The translations under genes and the position numbers were made by a program. Below, in pieces: positions 8,041-16,407 of a DNA stretch of 62,951 nucleotides. Location: contig DANB01000023.1 of the NCBI GenBank assembly GCA_002497245.1, positions 2,579-65,529 on the forward strand. The letters are read 5' to 3'. The number at the start of each line of letters is the position of its first letter. Position 1 is the stretch's first letter. Under the pieces are notes generated by a model. The model had not been told where the DNA came from. It saw only the letters and a program-made list of their open reading frames with translations, and did not search any database. The stretch is from Euryarchaeota archaeon UBA439. GTDB lineage: Archaea > Thermoplasmatota > Poseidoniia > Poseidoniales > Thalassarchaeaceae.

Positions 8041-9108
8041 TTCGAAGCTCTCATTCTTCTTTACCCATTCATCTAATGACATCAATGGAGAAATTTTAAG
8101 ATCGCCTAGATGTTGAGTAAATAAATATAAAGTTGGAGAATGGATATCTATTACTTGAAGTTGGAACTTAGTTTTGATATCATTGGCTCTATTCCTAAAA
8201 AATGTCACTTCTATCATTAAACCAATGATTGTCGCAGTATACAAAACCAATAAGATGGATAAAGAGAAAATAATTGGATCGATAAAAAGAGTGTCTTGAC
8301 GTATTGCCTTGTAAGAAAATGTTAGTTGCCTTACAAGGAAGAATACCAAACCAACTCCTACCCAAGGAGCCATCCAAGACTCCACTAAACTGTCCATTGG
8401 AATTATCTTTCTTTTGGGAAGATCAGCAAAGGAAAGAGCACTTGCCGTTGCAGCTCTGATTACAGAAATAAATGAAACTAGAATAATGTATAGCAATGAA
8501 GAAAGGAGAATCGTATTCTTTATACTAAAACCGGCGAGCCAGTGTAGATTCATAATTAATAGATAAGAAAATAAACCCAAGAAGACAGTAATTGGCATAC
8601 GATGAATTGATGAGAGTATTCTATCAGATGTTTTAATTCCGATATCAGATCTTGGTATTCCAATAATCTCCCATCGATTGACTTTCTTAACTAAATTTGC
8701 TATTCTAAGAAGAATTTTTTTCTCGATTAAAATCCATTCAAATATTTTTAATGGGAACCAGGCTAATAATCCAATTATTATAGAGAAAGGGAATAATATT
8801 GGCCAAGCAATTAGTGCTGGAAATAAGATAAAATGTGTGACACCAAGAGGATTAAGAAGATCAGATTCTATTCTTGCTTGACGGTCAGGATCAAGGTATA
8901 CCTTTCTTGCTTCAGCATCCAATTCAGGACGATATCTGCTTAATGGGATTCCTGAATCAAGAACGACTCGAACTTTTTCTCTATAATGTTCATGTTCGGG
9001 CTCCATACCAGTCCACCACTTCCAGGCAAATGAAAGAGGAGTGGCTAAGAATAATGGCGAAAGCAAAACTAAAATTGCCACAAAAGTGGATTCAAGACTT
9101 GCTGCCAT
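8017..9108 (-). CDS. Multi-pass membrane protein of unknown function
   Basis: A 363-residue protein with about six to eight hydrophobic segments, at roughly residues 6-28, 90-125 (two), 172-190, 195-220, 250-270 and 282-305. A charged soluble stretch lies at 38-85 and a charged tail at the C-terminus. I recognise no family motif. A proline/charge-rich stretch (PEHEHYREKVRVVLDSG) follows the first helix. It is convergent with the IBA57-like gene, overlapping it by 24 bases, and divergent from a small DUF2892-like gene. Confidence 0.75.
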   Translation of the reverse strand: MAASLESTFVAILVLLSPLFLATPLSFAWKWWTGMEPEHEHYREKVRVVLDSGIPLSRYRPELDAEARKVYLDPDRQARIESDLLNPLGVTHFILFPALIAWPILFPFSIIIGLLAWFPLKIFEWILIEKKILLRIANLVKKVNRWEIIGIPRSDIGIKTSDRILSSIHRMPITVFLGLFSYLLIMNLHWLAGFSIKNTILLSSLLYIILVSFISVIRAATASALSFADLPKRKIIPMDSLVESWMAPWVGVGLVFFLVRQLTFSYKAIRQDTLFIDPIIFSLSILLVLYTATIIGLMIEVTFFRNRANDIKTKFQLQVIDIHSPTLYLFTQHLGDLKISPLMSLDEWVKKNESFESTDFDRI

Positions 9109-9228
9109 GACATTCCCACTACTAATCTATCATTAAAGAAATGGTGTAAATATATTACAACACCCCATTTAGAATGTAAAATCCTCCAACGGAGAATGAT
9201 ATTTTAAGTTAAAACAAAAACACGCATT

Positions 9229-9237
9229 GATATGTAG
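9229..9237 (+). promoter_or_regulatory. TATA-like box for DUF2892-like gene
   Basis: GATATGTAG lies 27 to 19 bases upstream of the ATG at 9256, with no Shine-Dalgarno sequence in between. This geometry suits a leaderless archaeal transcript. It is inferred from spacing only. Confidence 0.35.
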
Positions 9238-9255
9238 TTCACCAAATCGAAATAC

Positions 9256-9489
9256 ATGGATAGAGCCTGTAATATTGATGCGAAAGGTAGAGTTGTACGT
9301 TTCTTAACAGGAATTTTAGCTATATTAGCAGGTTTTGTACTGGCCATACTAATTGCTCAGGGTACTCTTTCATCAGAAACATATGGATTAGTTGTGGCTG
9401 GAAGTATAGTAGGTGGAGCATTTGCAATGTGGGAAGCTAGAGAAGGATGGTGTGTAGTTCGAGCTTTGGGTATTAAAACACCACTCTGA
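9256..9489 (+). CDS. DUF2892-like small membrane protein
   Basis: A 77-residue protein with two hydrophobic helices at about residues 13-34 and 42-58. The start (CNIDAKGRVVRFLTGILAI) and end (WCVVRALGIKTP) match the DUF2892 pattern, in which an N-terminal D-x-x-x-R-x-x-x-G segment precedes two helices and a Cys-containing G-I-x-T tail. Family members occur alone or fused to rhodanese domains (YgaP-like). The role is unknown. It is flanked by divergent and convergent membrane-protein genes. Confidence 0.7.
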   Translation: MDRACNIDAKGRVVRFLTGILAILAGFVLAILIAQGTLSSETYGLVVAGSIVGGAFAMWEAREGWCVVRALGIKTPL

Positions 9490-9498
9490 TAAATATTA

Positions 9499-9813
9499 TT
9501 ACTGATTCTTTCCGACAGAATGAGTCAATTTTCTTGATTCTCTATTTTGGCTAGCGAAGGATAGGATTATCCAACCTAATGTTAAGATAGGAGTTGAAAT
9601 TAGTAGAACTAAGGTCACCCACATGTAAATAATTCCATTAGAAAGTGGCCAGGACCAAATTGCTGCTGAAACTAGGACCAATAAGAAAAGGATTCTAGAT
9701 GCCTCACTCGGAGTGTTCCAACCTCTGTGATCTATTCTAGGCGCAAGTAAGTAATCAGAGACTGTCACAATATCAGAGAAGGAGGATAGCCCTTTTGAAG
9801 TAATGTTTATCAA
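9499..9813 (-). CDS. Small two-helix membrane protein, unknown
   Basis: A 104-residue protein with two hydrophobic segments at about residues 41-57 and 62-86. A conserved-looking juxtamembrane stretch precedes them (APRIDHRGWNTPSEASR), and the tail is basic. No family is recognised. It ends nine bases from the convergent DUF2892-like gene and begins eight bases downstream of the methyltransferase-ChaN fusion on the same strand, so it is probably co-transcribed with the fusion. Confidence 0.65.
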   Translation of the reverse strand: MINITSKGLSSFSDIVTVSDYLLAPRIDHRGWNTPSEASRILFLLVLVSAAIWSWPLSNGIIYMWVTLVLLISTPILTLGWIILSFASQNRESRKLTHSVGKNQ

Positions 9814-9821
9814 AATAATAT

Positions 9822-11693
9822 TTAATTTATTTCTAAAATCATATCTGCAATTCTCTGGCCTTCAAGATTCTCTACATTACTTTCCTCTTTCTCAGCACAA
9901 GAAATTGTACAAAAATCAAATTTTTGAGGATGGAATTGAATAACTCTCTCAGGAATTCCAAAGAGAAAATCTGTATGTCCATGTCCAGTTAAGCACATTA
10001 CAGAGTCTCCTAGTAATATCCTATCTGAAACAATCCTAGAAATAACACAGTCTTTCAAAATTTGTGCAGGGAAAATTCTGCGATAATCATCAGTTGGATT
10101 ATCTGAAGAATTAAGATCACGTCCAGATATCATGGATTCGAATACATTGTAATGTTCTTCTGAACCGAGAATATAATCTAGACTGGTTTTCAAAGAACCT
10201 TCTTCAATTGCTTGTAAAACTCCCTTTTCATACCCTTCTCTAACAACAGTTGAAACTGCTTTAGTTCGACTAGGAAAGCCAGCATAAATTTTCACATTAC
10301 CGAGTTCATAAGCGAGGTCACATAGTTTACGATATTTTTCCCATTCAAATCCTCCCATATCTTTCATTTTTTCAGAAGGAATGCCTGTTGAGATAAAATT
10401 TTCTAATTCATCTTGCTGATCAGGTGTGATGAATTGTTCCATCACTAATGAAACATTTCCTGAACCATCTCCACGTAATCCACGATATTTAGCAAAGTCA
10501 CTAATTTCCAGTAAAACTCTCATTTGGGAATCTATAATTGTTGAATTATTATGTCTTTCACCAAAGAAAACTACTTCTGATTTGGTGATGACTTTCAACC
10601 ATTCTTCTTCAGAATAATAATTTTTATCAATATTATTATCAAGTATAGGATATCTGAGATTTGGCATATTTGATCTTACTAATTGATTAAATGAAGAATT
10701 AGTTTTTATTTTTTCATGATTCTTTTTACCAGTAATTACAACTCTAGCACATAATTCATTCATATCAAAGTCCTCAAGATGTTGAAACCTCTCACTTCCG
10801 GAATGTACCGAGCTGTCTTCTTTTCTTTTTTCATAAGCCTCTTTAGTATATTTTTCTCTTTCCTTTGGATCAAGATTGGATATCTCTTCTTGAACATCTA
10901 ATGCTTCTAAATCCCATAAGTCCATTCTTGAGTTAGATAAATCAATATTAATATCTGTAAATCCAATTTCCTTTAGCATAGGTTCGATTTCATTTAATTT
11001 CATAAATACATTCATACATACCGGCCAATCAACATCTTTGGGTAATTCAACACGGTTAGTAGTACAACATATAGACATACGACCTCCTGGTTTAAGAACT
11101 CTAAAAATCTCACTAAAAGCTTTAATTTTATCAGGAACTAAACAAAAACCACCATTCGACATCACACAATCAGCATAAGAATCACGAAGTGGAATATCTT
11201 CAATATCACCCTCTCTAAATGTTACAATATTTTCTAATCCCCTATCCTTAGATCTTCTTTGAGATATATCAACCTCAGAGCGAGAAATATCAATTCCAAT
11301 TATTTTTCCAGATTTGCCTACTTTATCTGCAGCAACAAATGCATCTACTCCAAAACCTGAACCCAGATCAATTACAATTTCACCCTCTTGAATATTTGCA
11401 GCAATGTGAGGGTTTCCTGTCCCCTGCATTAAATTAGCATCTGAACCAATTATTTTCATTTCTTCATCGGTGTATCCGAGTTTTTTCATTAAAATTGATG
11501 CGATTTTGGCGTTTCCTCTAGATGAGGACTTATCTGCTACATTATTGTAAGCATCCGCGAAATGATCCTTGATTGCCTCATGACCGAGTTCATTATCAGA
11601 AGAAGCATCTACACTGTGGATATCTATTTCTTCGAGAGCCTTACGTTTTGCTAAAGCAGCTCTAGCATGCGAACACATTTCCTCTTCTTCCAT
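9822..11693 (-). CDS. ArsM-like methyltransferase fused to a ChaN-like domain
   Basis: This 623-residue protein has two domains. Residues about 40-320 form a class I SAM methyltransferase closest to the arsenite-methyltransferase (ArsM) and UbiE group: motif I DLGSGFGVD at 109-117, GDIEDIP at 162-168, and RVLKPGGRMSI. The ArsM landmark G-C-G-N-P reads GTGNP (91-95), and the SNC position reads SNGG. Of the usual arsenic-binding cysteines only a possible third-site Cys226 (WPVC) remains, so arsenic methylation is doubtful. Residues about 340-620 form a ChaN/DUF399-like domain with GERHNN (378-383), a central LVMEQF and a late LTGHGHTDF. ChaN binds haem, and related TIKI/TraB folds are metalloproteases. 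The fusion suggests a linked metal or porphyrin process, but the substrate is unknown. A second Met at residue 6 is an alternative start. Confidence 0.82.
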   Translation of the reverse strand: MEEEEMCSHARAALAKRKALEEIDIHSVDASSDNELGHEAIKDHFADAYNNVADKSSSRGNAKIASILMKKLGYTDEEMKIIGSDANLMQGTGNPHIAANIQEGEIVIDLGSGFGVDAFVAADKVGKSGKIIGIDISRSEVDISQRRSKDRGLENIVTFREGDIEDIPLRDSYADCVMSNGGFCLVPDKIKAFSEIFRVLKPGGRMSICCTTNRVELPKDVDWPVCMNVFMKLNEIEPMLKEIGFTDINIDLSNSRMDLWDLEALDVQEEISNLDPKEREKYTKEAYEKRKEDSSVHSGSERFQHLEDFDMNELCARVVITGKKNHEKIKTNSSFNQLVRSNMPNLRYPILDNNIDKNYYSEEEWLKVITKSEVVFFGERHNNSTIIDSQMRVLLEISDFAKYRGLRGDGSGNVSLVMEQFITPDQQDELENFISTGIPSEKMKDMGGFEWEKYRKLCDLAYELGNVKIYAGFPSRTKAVSTVVREGYEKGVLQAIEEGSLKTSLDYILGSEEHYNVFESMISGRDLNSSDNPTDDYRRIFPAQILKDCVISRIVSDRILLGDSVMCLTGHGHTDFLFGIPERVIQFHPQKFDFCTISCAEKEESNVENLEGQRIADMILEIN

Positions 11694-11808
11694 GTTTAAT
11701 GAACCGATGAACTAATACTAAACCATTTGTTTAAATTATCTCATTTTAATAAAAGATTTTGAAAAGAAAAATACATTAGTTTTTCATTCAATACCTTCTA
11801 CAGACATT

Positions 11809-12351
11809 ATGGCAATTCACGAAGAGGGCGAGATAAGCCCTGATGGAAATTGGATATGGGAAGGCCATGAATGGATACCAAATCAACTAAAAAATGGACT
11901 CGGGGAATTAGTTATTGGCGAGAATATACAACTAGTAGGATCAGAACGTTTTCCAGATAGTAATTCAATTTGGAGAATTAACTATAGAGAATATGTGGAA
12001 AATCATGGATATTTTGTATCTACATCTCCGGAGCCGAAAATTGAATATGAAAAAATAATGTTTTTATTAGAAAAACCAGATTCAAAAACGGCTTTAGCAA
12101 CATTTGTACAAACAAAAGAAATTTCAGATTCGGACATACAAAAAACCGCGATGAAAAAAGGATTATCAAAAGATGAAGTTATATCGAAACTAAGAACTTT
12201 TGATTGGACAATGATTCATTATAATAAAGAATGGAAATTTACTGAACAAGGAGTTACTAAAAAGAAAAAAACTTCAGAGTCAAATGTTGAGAAAATTCTT
12301 ACAGAATTACACGGATGGATTTCAATAACTTTGAATAATATATTTGGATAA
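11809..12351 (+). CDS. Hypothetical protein with DGNWIWEGHEW motif
   Basis: A 180-residue soluble acidic/basic protein of unknown function. The N-terminus carries SPDGNWIWEGHEWIP (residues about 10-24), a Trp-rich turn of the kind seen as short repeated tags in proteins of marine archaea (from memory). The middle region resembles a small alpha/beta domain, followed by a helical segment with the Lys-rich stretch TKKKKTS. No signal peptide or membrane helix is evident, though a mildly hydrophobic amphipathic end (HGWISITLNNIFG) is present. It is convergent with the RDD-like gene, two bases apart. Confidence 0.65.
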   Translation: MAIHEEGEISPDGNWIWEGHEWIPNQLKNGLGELVIGENIQLVGSERFPDSNSIWRINYREYVENHGYFVSTSPEPKIEYEKIMFLLEKPDSKTALATFVQTKEISDSDIQKTAMKKGLSKDEVISKLRTFDWTMIHYNKEWKFTEQGVTKKKKTSESNVEKILTELHGWISITLNNIFG

Positions 12352-12353
12352 GA

Positions 12354-13172
12354 TTATTCTTTATCTTCGAGCCATCCTTTAGACTCAGTATAATCGCTTA
12401 ATGATTCTAGCCTCTGGAATAATTTATTTCCAGTTCCGCCTTCACCTTTCTGAGCCCTAGCGTTCCAAACACCACCAAACAGGAATTCCCATATCCCAAA
12501 AGATTGGTGATGGAATTTTTTGAATAACCAATTGCCAGGCACTAGTAAGAAAATAGCAACTAAAGTAGCAACAACTCCTATCATCCCACTAGTCCACTCG
12601 GTAGATGCAGAAATTAAAACTAAGAAAGCACCTGCACCTGAAAGATATGAAACAACTGGTGAGCTCTTCAAGAGATGGTAGAGGAATGGTGGATTTTTAC
12701 CTCGTGAGTTTACATATCGAGTTGTTGTAATCCATTGCCCTACAGTCCTGCCTGTTTTGTAAGGCATAAACACCAAATTGAATATAGGTAATATCAGACT
12801 GACTATCAATACATACGTTAAATCAGAAGCACCTCCTGCAAAAACATTAGTTATAAGATAGAATGAGAATAGTGAGAAATTAACAGCGAGATCGACTATC
12901 GTACGGAATCCAGCACGTGCTTTGTTAACTTCATCGAATCCTTCGGGGAATTCCTTGATTACACGCTCCTTTCTAGCCCTCGGAGTTTTTGCTTTCTTGG
13001 CTTTGGCTTTCTTAACTTTAGCAGCCTTTTTCGGTTTAGCAGCTTTTTCCTCTTTCTTAGTAGCCTTAGTAACGGCTTCATTGAACTTTGTAACTTCTTC
13101 TTCTGGCTTAACTACCTTAGCAGTTTTTTCATCATCTTTCTGAGCATTTCCAGCCTTTTCTAATAGTCCCAT
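12354..13172 (-). CDS. RDD-like membrane protein with Lys/Ala-rich N-terminal tail
   Basis: A 272-residue protein. The first 80 or so residues are hydrophilic and dominated by Lys, Ala and Pro (AKVKKAKAKKAKTPRARKE), similar in composition to histone H1 tails. Four or five membrane helices follow. The segment RAGFRTIVDLAV and the later GRTVGQWITTTRYVNSRGKNP recall RDD-family transporters (Arg, Asp, Asp layout, and G-x-x-x-x-x in place of TPGK). The ATG at 13172 is chosen because the open frame further upstream overlaps the preceding gene; only four bases separate it from that gene's stop. The substrate is unknown; a role for the tail in binding nucleic acid or anionic lipid is speculative. Confidence 0.65.
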   Translation of the reverse strand: MGLLEKAGNAQKDDEKTAKVVKPEEEVTKFNEAVTKATKKEEKAAKPKKAAKVKKAKAKKAKTPRARKERVIKEFPEGFDEVNKARAGFRTIVDLAVNFSLFSFYLITNVFAGGASDLTYVLIVSLILPIFNLVFMPYKTGRTVGQWITTTRYVNSRGKNPPFLYHLLKSSPVVSYLSGAGAFLVLISASTEWTSGMIGVVATLVAIFLLVPGNWLFKKFHHQSFGIWEFLFGGVWNARAQKGEGGTGNKLFQRLESLSDYTESKGWLEDKE

Positions 13173-13176
13173 AATT

Positions 13177-13944
13177 TCATTCTCCGTACAATGCGCCCAT
13201 CTTTTCAAATATTGAGAAATCCGAGGAAGCAATAAATGCTTCTACAGGTTTATTATCATCAGGTAAATCTCCAAGAACCTTATTAATTATCCTAAAGAAC
13301 TCGCCTTTCTCTTCTTCAGAAACAGATTCCGGAGATGATCCGACTTTCTCAAATAATGAAAATGATTCTGAGGCAATAAAATTCTTAATTGCAGGTTCAT
13401 CAATAATATCTCCTAACAAATTATTAATCACTGCAAAGAACTCTGCAAAATCTTCATCTTCCGTATCATCATGATCTTCATCATATTCTTCTTCATATTC
13501 TTCACTAGGTGCCTGAATTAATTCAACAGTTGGTTTAATTTCACGCATTTCTTGCTGCTGTTTTTTACGTAAAACAATTATTTCCCTATCTAATTCTGAA
13601 CCAAAACGGTTAGAGAATCTATCCAAAAGAGTACCAACTTCTCCGGTAGCAATTCTATCTATATGGCCATACATGCTTTCGCGATTACCTACAGATAAGT
13701 TTGGATCAGAAGCTTTCCTTTTCTCCCAATGTGACTGGAAGTCAGTAGTTTGAGAATTTTCGGTATCTTCTGAAAAGTTCTGTTCTTCCTCGATTATGTC
13801 CAAATCATCATCCAAATCATCATCCAAATTGGCCACTTCTGGAAGTGGCGGCGGGGGTGGTGGGAGTGGTAAAGAAATGCCTGGCGGGAGTGGTGGCAAA
13901 GGCATCCCTTGAGGTTCATCTTGAGTCTTCTCGTCCTCGCCCAT
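13177..13944 (-). CDS. Acidic protein with polyproline N-terminus and duplicated C-terminal unit
   Basis: A 255-residue soluble protein of no recognised family. Residues 14-35 are mostly Pro and Leu, with six consecutive prolines at 28-33. An Asp/Glu-rich stretch follows, then a helical Arg/Gln segment (about 95-135) and a second acidic stretch. The last 90 residues hold two copies of a unit of about 38 residues: 165-202 (AEFFAVINNLLGD...FIASESFSLFEKVG) and 212-250 (GEFFRIINKVLGD...FIASSDFSIFEKMG). The start at 13944 (MGEDEKTQ) is preferred over 13977. It is four bases upstream of the RDD-like gene on the same strand, so the two are probably co-transcribed and perhaps act at the same membrane site. 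Confidence 0.7.
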   Translation of the reverse strand: MGEDEKTQDEPQGMPLPPLPPGISLPLPPPPPPLPEVANLDDDLDDDLDIIEEEQNFSEDTENSQTTDFQSHWEKRKASDPNLSVGNRESMYGHIDRIATGEVGTLLDRFSNRFGSELDREIIVLRKKQQQEMREIKPTVELIQAPSEEYEEEYDEDHDDTEDEDFAEFFAVINNLLGDIIDEPAIKNFIASESFSLFEKVGSSPESVSEEEKGEFFRIINKVLGDLPDDNKPVEAFIASSDFSIFEKMGALYGE

Positions 13945-14013
13945 AGTACTCACTAGTACTCTTCCGAACCTAATCACTCTTCAACATATTGTGATTCAGT
14001 GTTCAAATTATAT

Positions 14014-15219
14014 CTAATTGACAATTGAACCCCAACCTTTCAGAACTAAGAATGTAGCTAAATATTCAGGGACCTCAAATCTGTCACCGGAGTTCCCCTC
14101 AACCCTCATTCCAGCCAATTCAGCCGTCACATCATCTTTATTCAATAAAATATTAAATTTCTTATCAGAAGAAAAAACTATTGATTCCTCTAATGGATTG
14201 AAAGAATTATTCGAAAAAGGATTTAATCTTTCTAATGGCATTTCTGTGACTCTCAATCCACATTTACCATGTAGGCTGCCTATCCACCGAATTACTCTCT
14301 TCACATCGACTGTTACTGCCTCATCTGTTTCTCCTGCTGAACCCAATACTACCGAGTTATCTCCTTTCACCATGTCCCAAAACAAAGAAGTGTTTTTTTC
14401 GCCAAAGACTCTTAATTTATTATCTGCTAAGAGTCGATTTAAACGCTCATCATCTGCCATATCCGCTATTTCATTGATTTTAGCCTTAGATATTTTTTTC
14501 GGAGAATTTGTTGATAGTTTATTGGTATTTTCTACAGCGGATTGTAACTCCTGAATATATGATTTATGATCTTCACCCTTTTCTTTAATAATCTTCAATT
14601 TGTGAGTTACGGATTTGATGCCATTATTTATTCTATTCTGCCATCCTGATTCCGGCCCTGAAAGAACAGTCTGGACATTTATTCCTTCACCACGTATATA
14701 ATTGACAAGTTGTCTTCTAGCATTAGAATCAAGATGCAATAATGAGGGGTCTCTAACATGAATATGGAAACCTCTGTGGCCAGAAAAAGACGTCTGAACA
14801 TATTTCTCTTCAAATCCAAATTCAGGATGTAAAAAATCGGACCAAAGTGTCCATGCTTGTTCTTGAATCATAGATATCATAGTTGGGAAATCATTATCCG
14901 AAACACCGGGCAAATGATCTCCGTCTAAATCAAATATTAGATCTGCTCCAAGCCAATCTTTGTCAATCATTTTTCTTTCATTAGGAGATCTGTAATAAGC
15001 AGTACTATGAAAACATGAATGAGGAGTTTTCTGATTCAAGTAATCTGATAGCCCTTTCTTATCCAAAAATCCTCTATGTCTGTCAGGAGGTCTAGAACCC
15101 CAAGGAATAAACATCCATTCCCTACTTTTCAATCTTGGAGGAACCCATAAATCATTATGATTCAAAGATTTATAGTAGTCTCCAAATCGTAGAGCGAAAC
15201 GACTCCAGCCCTCTACCAT
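14014..15219 (-). CDS. priS: DNA primase small (catalytic) subunit PriS
   Basis: A 401-residue archaeal/eukaryotic-type primase catalytic subunit, which makes RNA/DNA primers with PriL. The metal-binding Asp pair lies in FDLDGDH (Asp97, Asp99). The nucleotide-binding SGHRGFHIHV and the late VDVKRVIRWIGSLHGKCG (with the third acidic residue and SLHG) follow in the expected order. The N-terminus matches the family (YYKSL, then WMFIPWG). Length is slightly above the usual 330-350 because of a Lys/Ser-rich insert around residues 210-255. No priL lies next to it. Confidence 0.95.
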   Translation of the reverse strand: MVEGWSRFALRFGDYYKSLNHNDLWVPPRLKSREWMFIPWGSRPPDRHRGFLDKKGLSDYLNQKTPHSCFHSTAYYRSPNERKMIDKDWLGADLIFDLDGDHLPGVSDNDFPTMISMIQEQAWTLWSDFLHPEFGFEEKYVQTSFSGHRGFHIHVRDPSLLHLDSNARRQLVNYIRGEGINVQTVLSGPESGWQNRINNGIKSVTHKLKIIKEKGEDHKSYIQELQSAVENTNKLSTNSPKKISKAKINEIADMADDERLNRLLADNKLRVFGEKNTSLFWDMVKGDNSVVLGSAGETDEAVTVDVKRVIRWIGSLHGKCGLRVTEMPLERLNPFSNNSFNPLEESIVFSSDKKFNILLNKDDVTAELAGMRVEGNSGDRFEVPEYLATFLVLKGWGSIVN

Positions 15220-15261
15220 AGTCTACTTAGAAAGTAGGTAGCAAATTAAGTTGAGGTTTAA

Positions 15262-15495
15262 TCAATCAAGATTAAGATTAGATACTTTCTTGCCTTCAGA
15301 TGCCGAATCTGCACCTGTAGCTTCAACATATGCTTCCCAACATACAAATTGGTCATCCATTACTATCGCTTCTGCAAAAGTCATTGCTTTACCTGTGATT
15401 GCACATACAGGTCCTAGTTGTCCTGTTGCTGTAGATAGTTTAGAAGCGTCCGGCATATTAACGTCGAAAAGAAACACTCTATTCAGCCTTACCAT
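15262..15495 (-). CDS. Small conserved-looking protein, unknown
   Basis: A 77-residue frame, or 64 from the internal ATG at 15456 (MPDASKL). It contains two cysteines in PVCAITGKAM and FVCWEAYVEA and a basic/Asn end. The spacing suggests a small fold, possibly a half-site metal or disulfide protein, but no family is recognised. The plus strand of the same region is also open (15251-15529), but that translation is Ser/Thr-rich and lacks structure, so the minus frame is favoured. It lies between priS (minus) and mqnD (plus), in the same direction as priS. Confidence 0.5.
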   Translation of the reverse strand: MVRLNRVFLFDVNMPDASKLSTATGQLGPVCAITGKAMTFAEAIVMDDQFVCWEAYVEATGADSASEGKKVSNLNLD

Positions 15496-15546
15496 TCACC
15501 ATACAGACATACACACAGTTTTGTATTAGTTTTCGACCGCCAAATC

Positions 15547-16407
15547 ATGAACAGAGCCGAGAAGCCCTTCCGAGTAGGGCATTCACCAGATCCAGATGAT
15601 GCATTCATGTTCCATGCAATGACCACCGGTGCAATAGATACGGAAGGGAGAGAATATGAACATGTACTATTAGATATTGAAACTCTGAATAAACATGCTA
15701 TGGATGGTGAATATGAAATCTCGGCAGTTAGTATCCATTCATTTCCTGAAATTGCTGAAAAATATCATTTAATGAATTGTGGAGCCTCAATGGGAGAAGG
15801 ATATGGGCCAATGGTTATTTCAAAAAGAGAAATGACAGAAGAAGAAGCTAAAACCAAGGTTATAGCAATACCAGGATTGGGTACTAGTGCTTACCTATCA
15901 CTATTATTGGCTTGGGGCGATGTGAAAGTCGAAGTTGTCCCATTTGATGAAATACTGCCTAAAGTTGCTAGTGGAGAATATGATGCTGGTTTGATTATAC
16001 ATGAAGGGCAACTGACTTGGGAGTCAGAAGGAGTGAAACTTGTATTAGATTTAGGAATATGGTGGAATGAAAAAACAGGTTTGCCTTTACCCTTGGGAGG
16101 GAATGTAGTCAGAAAAGATCTAGGGATGGATCTATGTGAGTCATTAACAGAAGATGTAAAAAATAGCATAGTTCATTCACTGGAGAATCCTGACGAGGCA
16201 TTGGAATTTGCCAAAAAATGGGGAAGAGGAATCGATGATGAAACTAATAAGGAGTTTGTAGGAATGTATGTAAACAATCGAACTATTGATTATGGCAAGG
16301 AAGGTAGAGATGCAATTAGGTTATTTCTCAAGGAAGGCCAGAAAATAGGAATGGTTGATGAAAACTTGATTGTTGACGACATTAAATTTATAGGATCAGG
16401 TGAATGA
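15547..16407 (+). CDS. mqnD: MqnD-like 1,4-dihydroxy-6-naphthoate synthase
   Basis: A 286-residue protein beginning FRVGHSPDPDDAFMFHAM, the MqnD N-terminus. AVSIHSFPEIAEKY, GEGYGPMVIS and DAGLIIHEGQLTWE (the binding-protein-like fold with a catalytic His in this family) follow, then the WWNEKTGLPLPLGGN loop. MqnD converts cyclic dehypoxanthine futalosine to dihydroxynaphthoate in the futalosine menaquinone pathway. mqnA and mqnE lie 0.5 kb away on the opposite strand. The DOHH-like gene starts on the base right after its stop, so the two are probably translated from one message. Confidence 0.88.
   Translation: MNRAEKPFRVGHSPDPDDAFMFHAMTTGAIDTEGREYEHVLLDIETLNKHAMDGEYEISAVSIHSFPEIAEKYHLMNCGASMGEGYGPMVISKREMTEEEAKTKVIAIPGLGTSAYLSLLLAWGDVKVEVVPFDEILPKVASGEYDAGLIIHEGQLTWESEGVKLVLDLGIWWNEKTGLPLPLGGNVVRKDLGMDLCESLTEDVKNSIVHSLENPDEALEFAKKWGRGIDDETNKEFVGMYVNNRTIDYGKEGRDAIRLFLKEGQKIGMVDENLIVDDIKFIGSGE

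Noticed and set aside
9822..11693. Simple label of arsenite methyltransferase
   Set aside because: Two of the three expected arsenic-binding cysteine positions are not Cys, and the protein carries an additional ChaN-like domain.
14018..14554. 178-residue open frame on the plus strand opposite priS
   Set aside because: It lies fully inside priS, which has all primase motifs; the shadow shows none.
15251..15529. 92-residue plus-strand frame opposite the small Cys protein
   Set aside because: The translation is low in structure and covers the probable promoter of mqnD; the minus frame has a more protein-like pattern.
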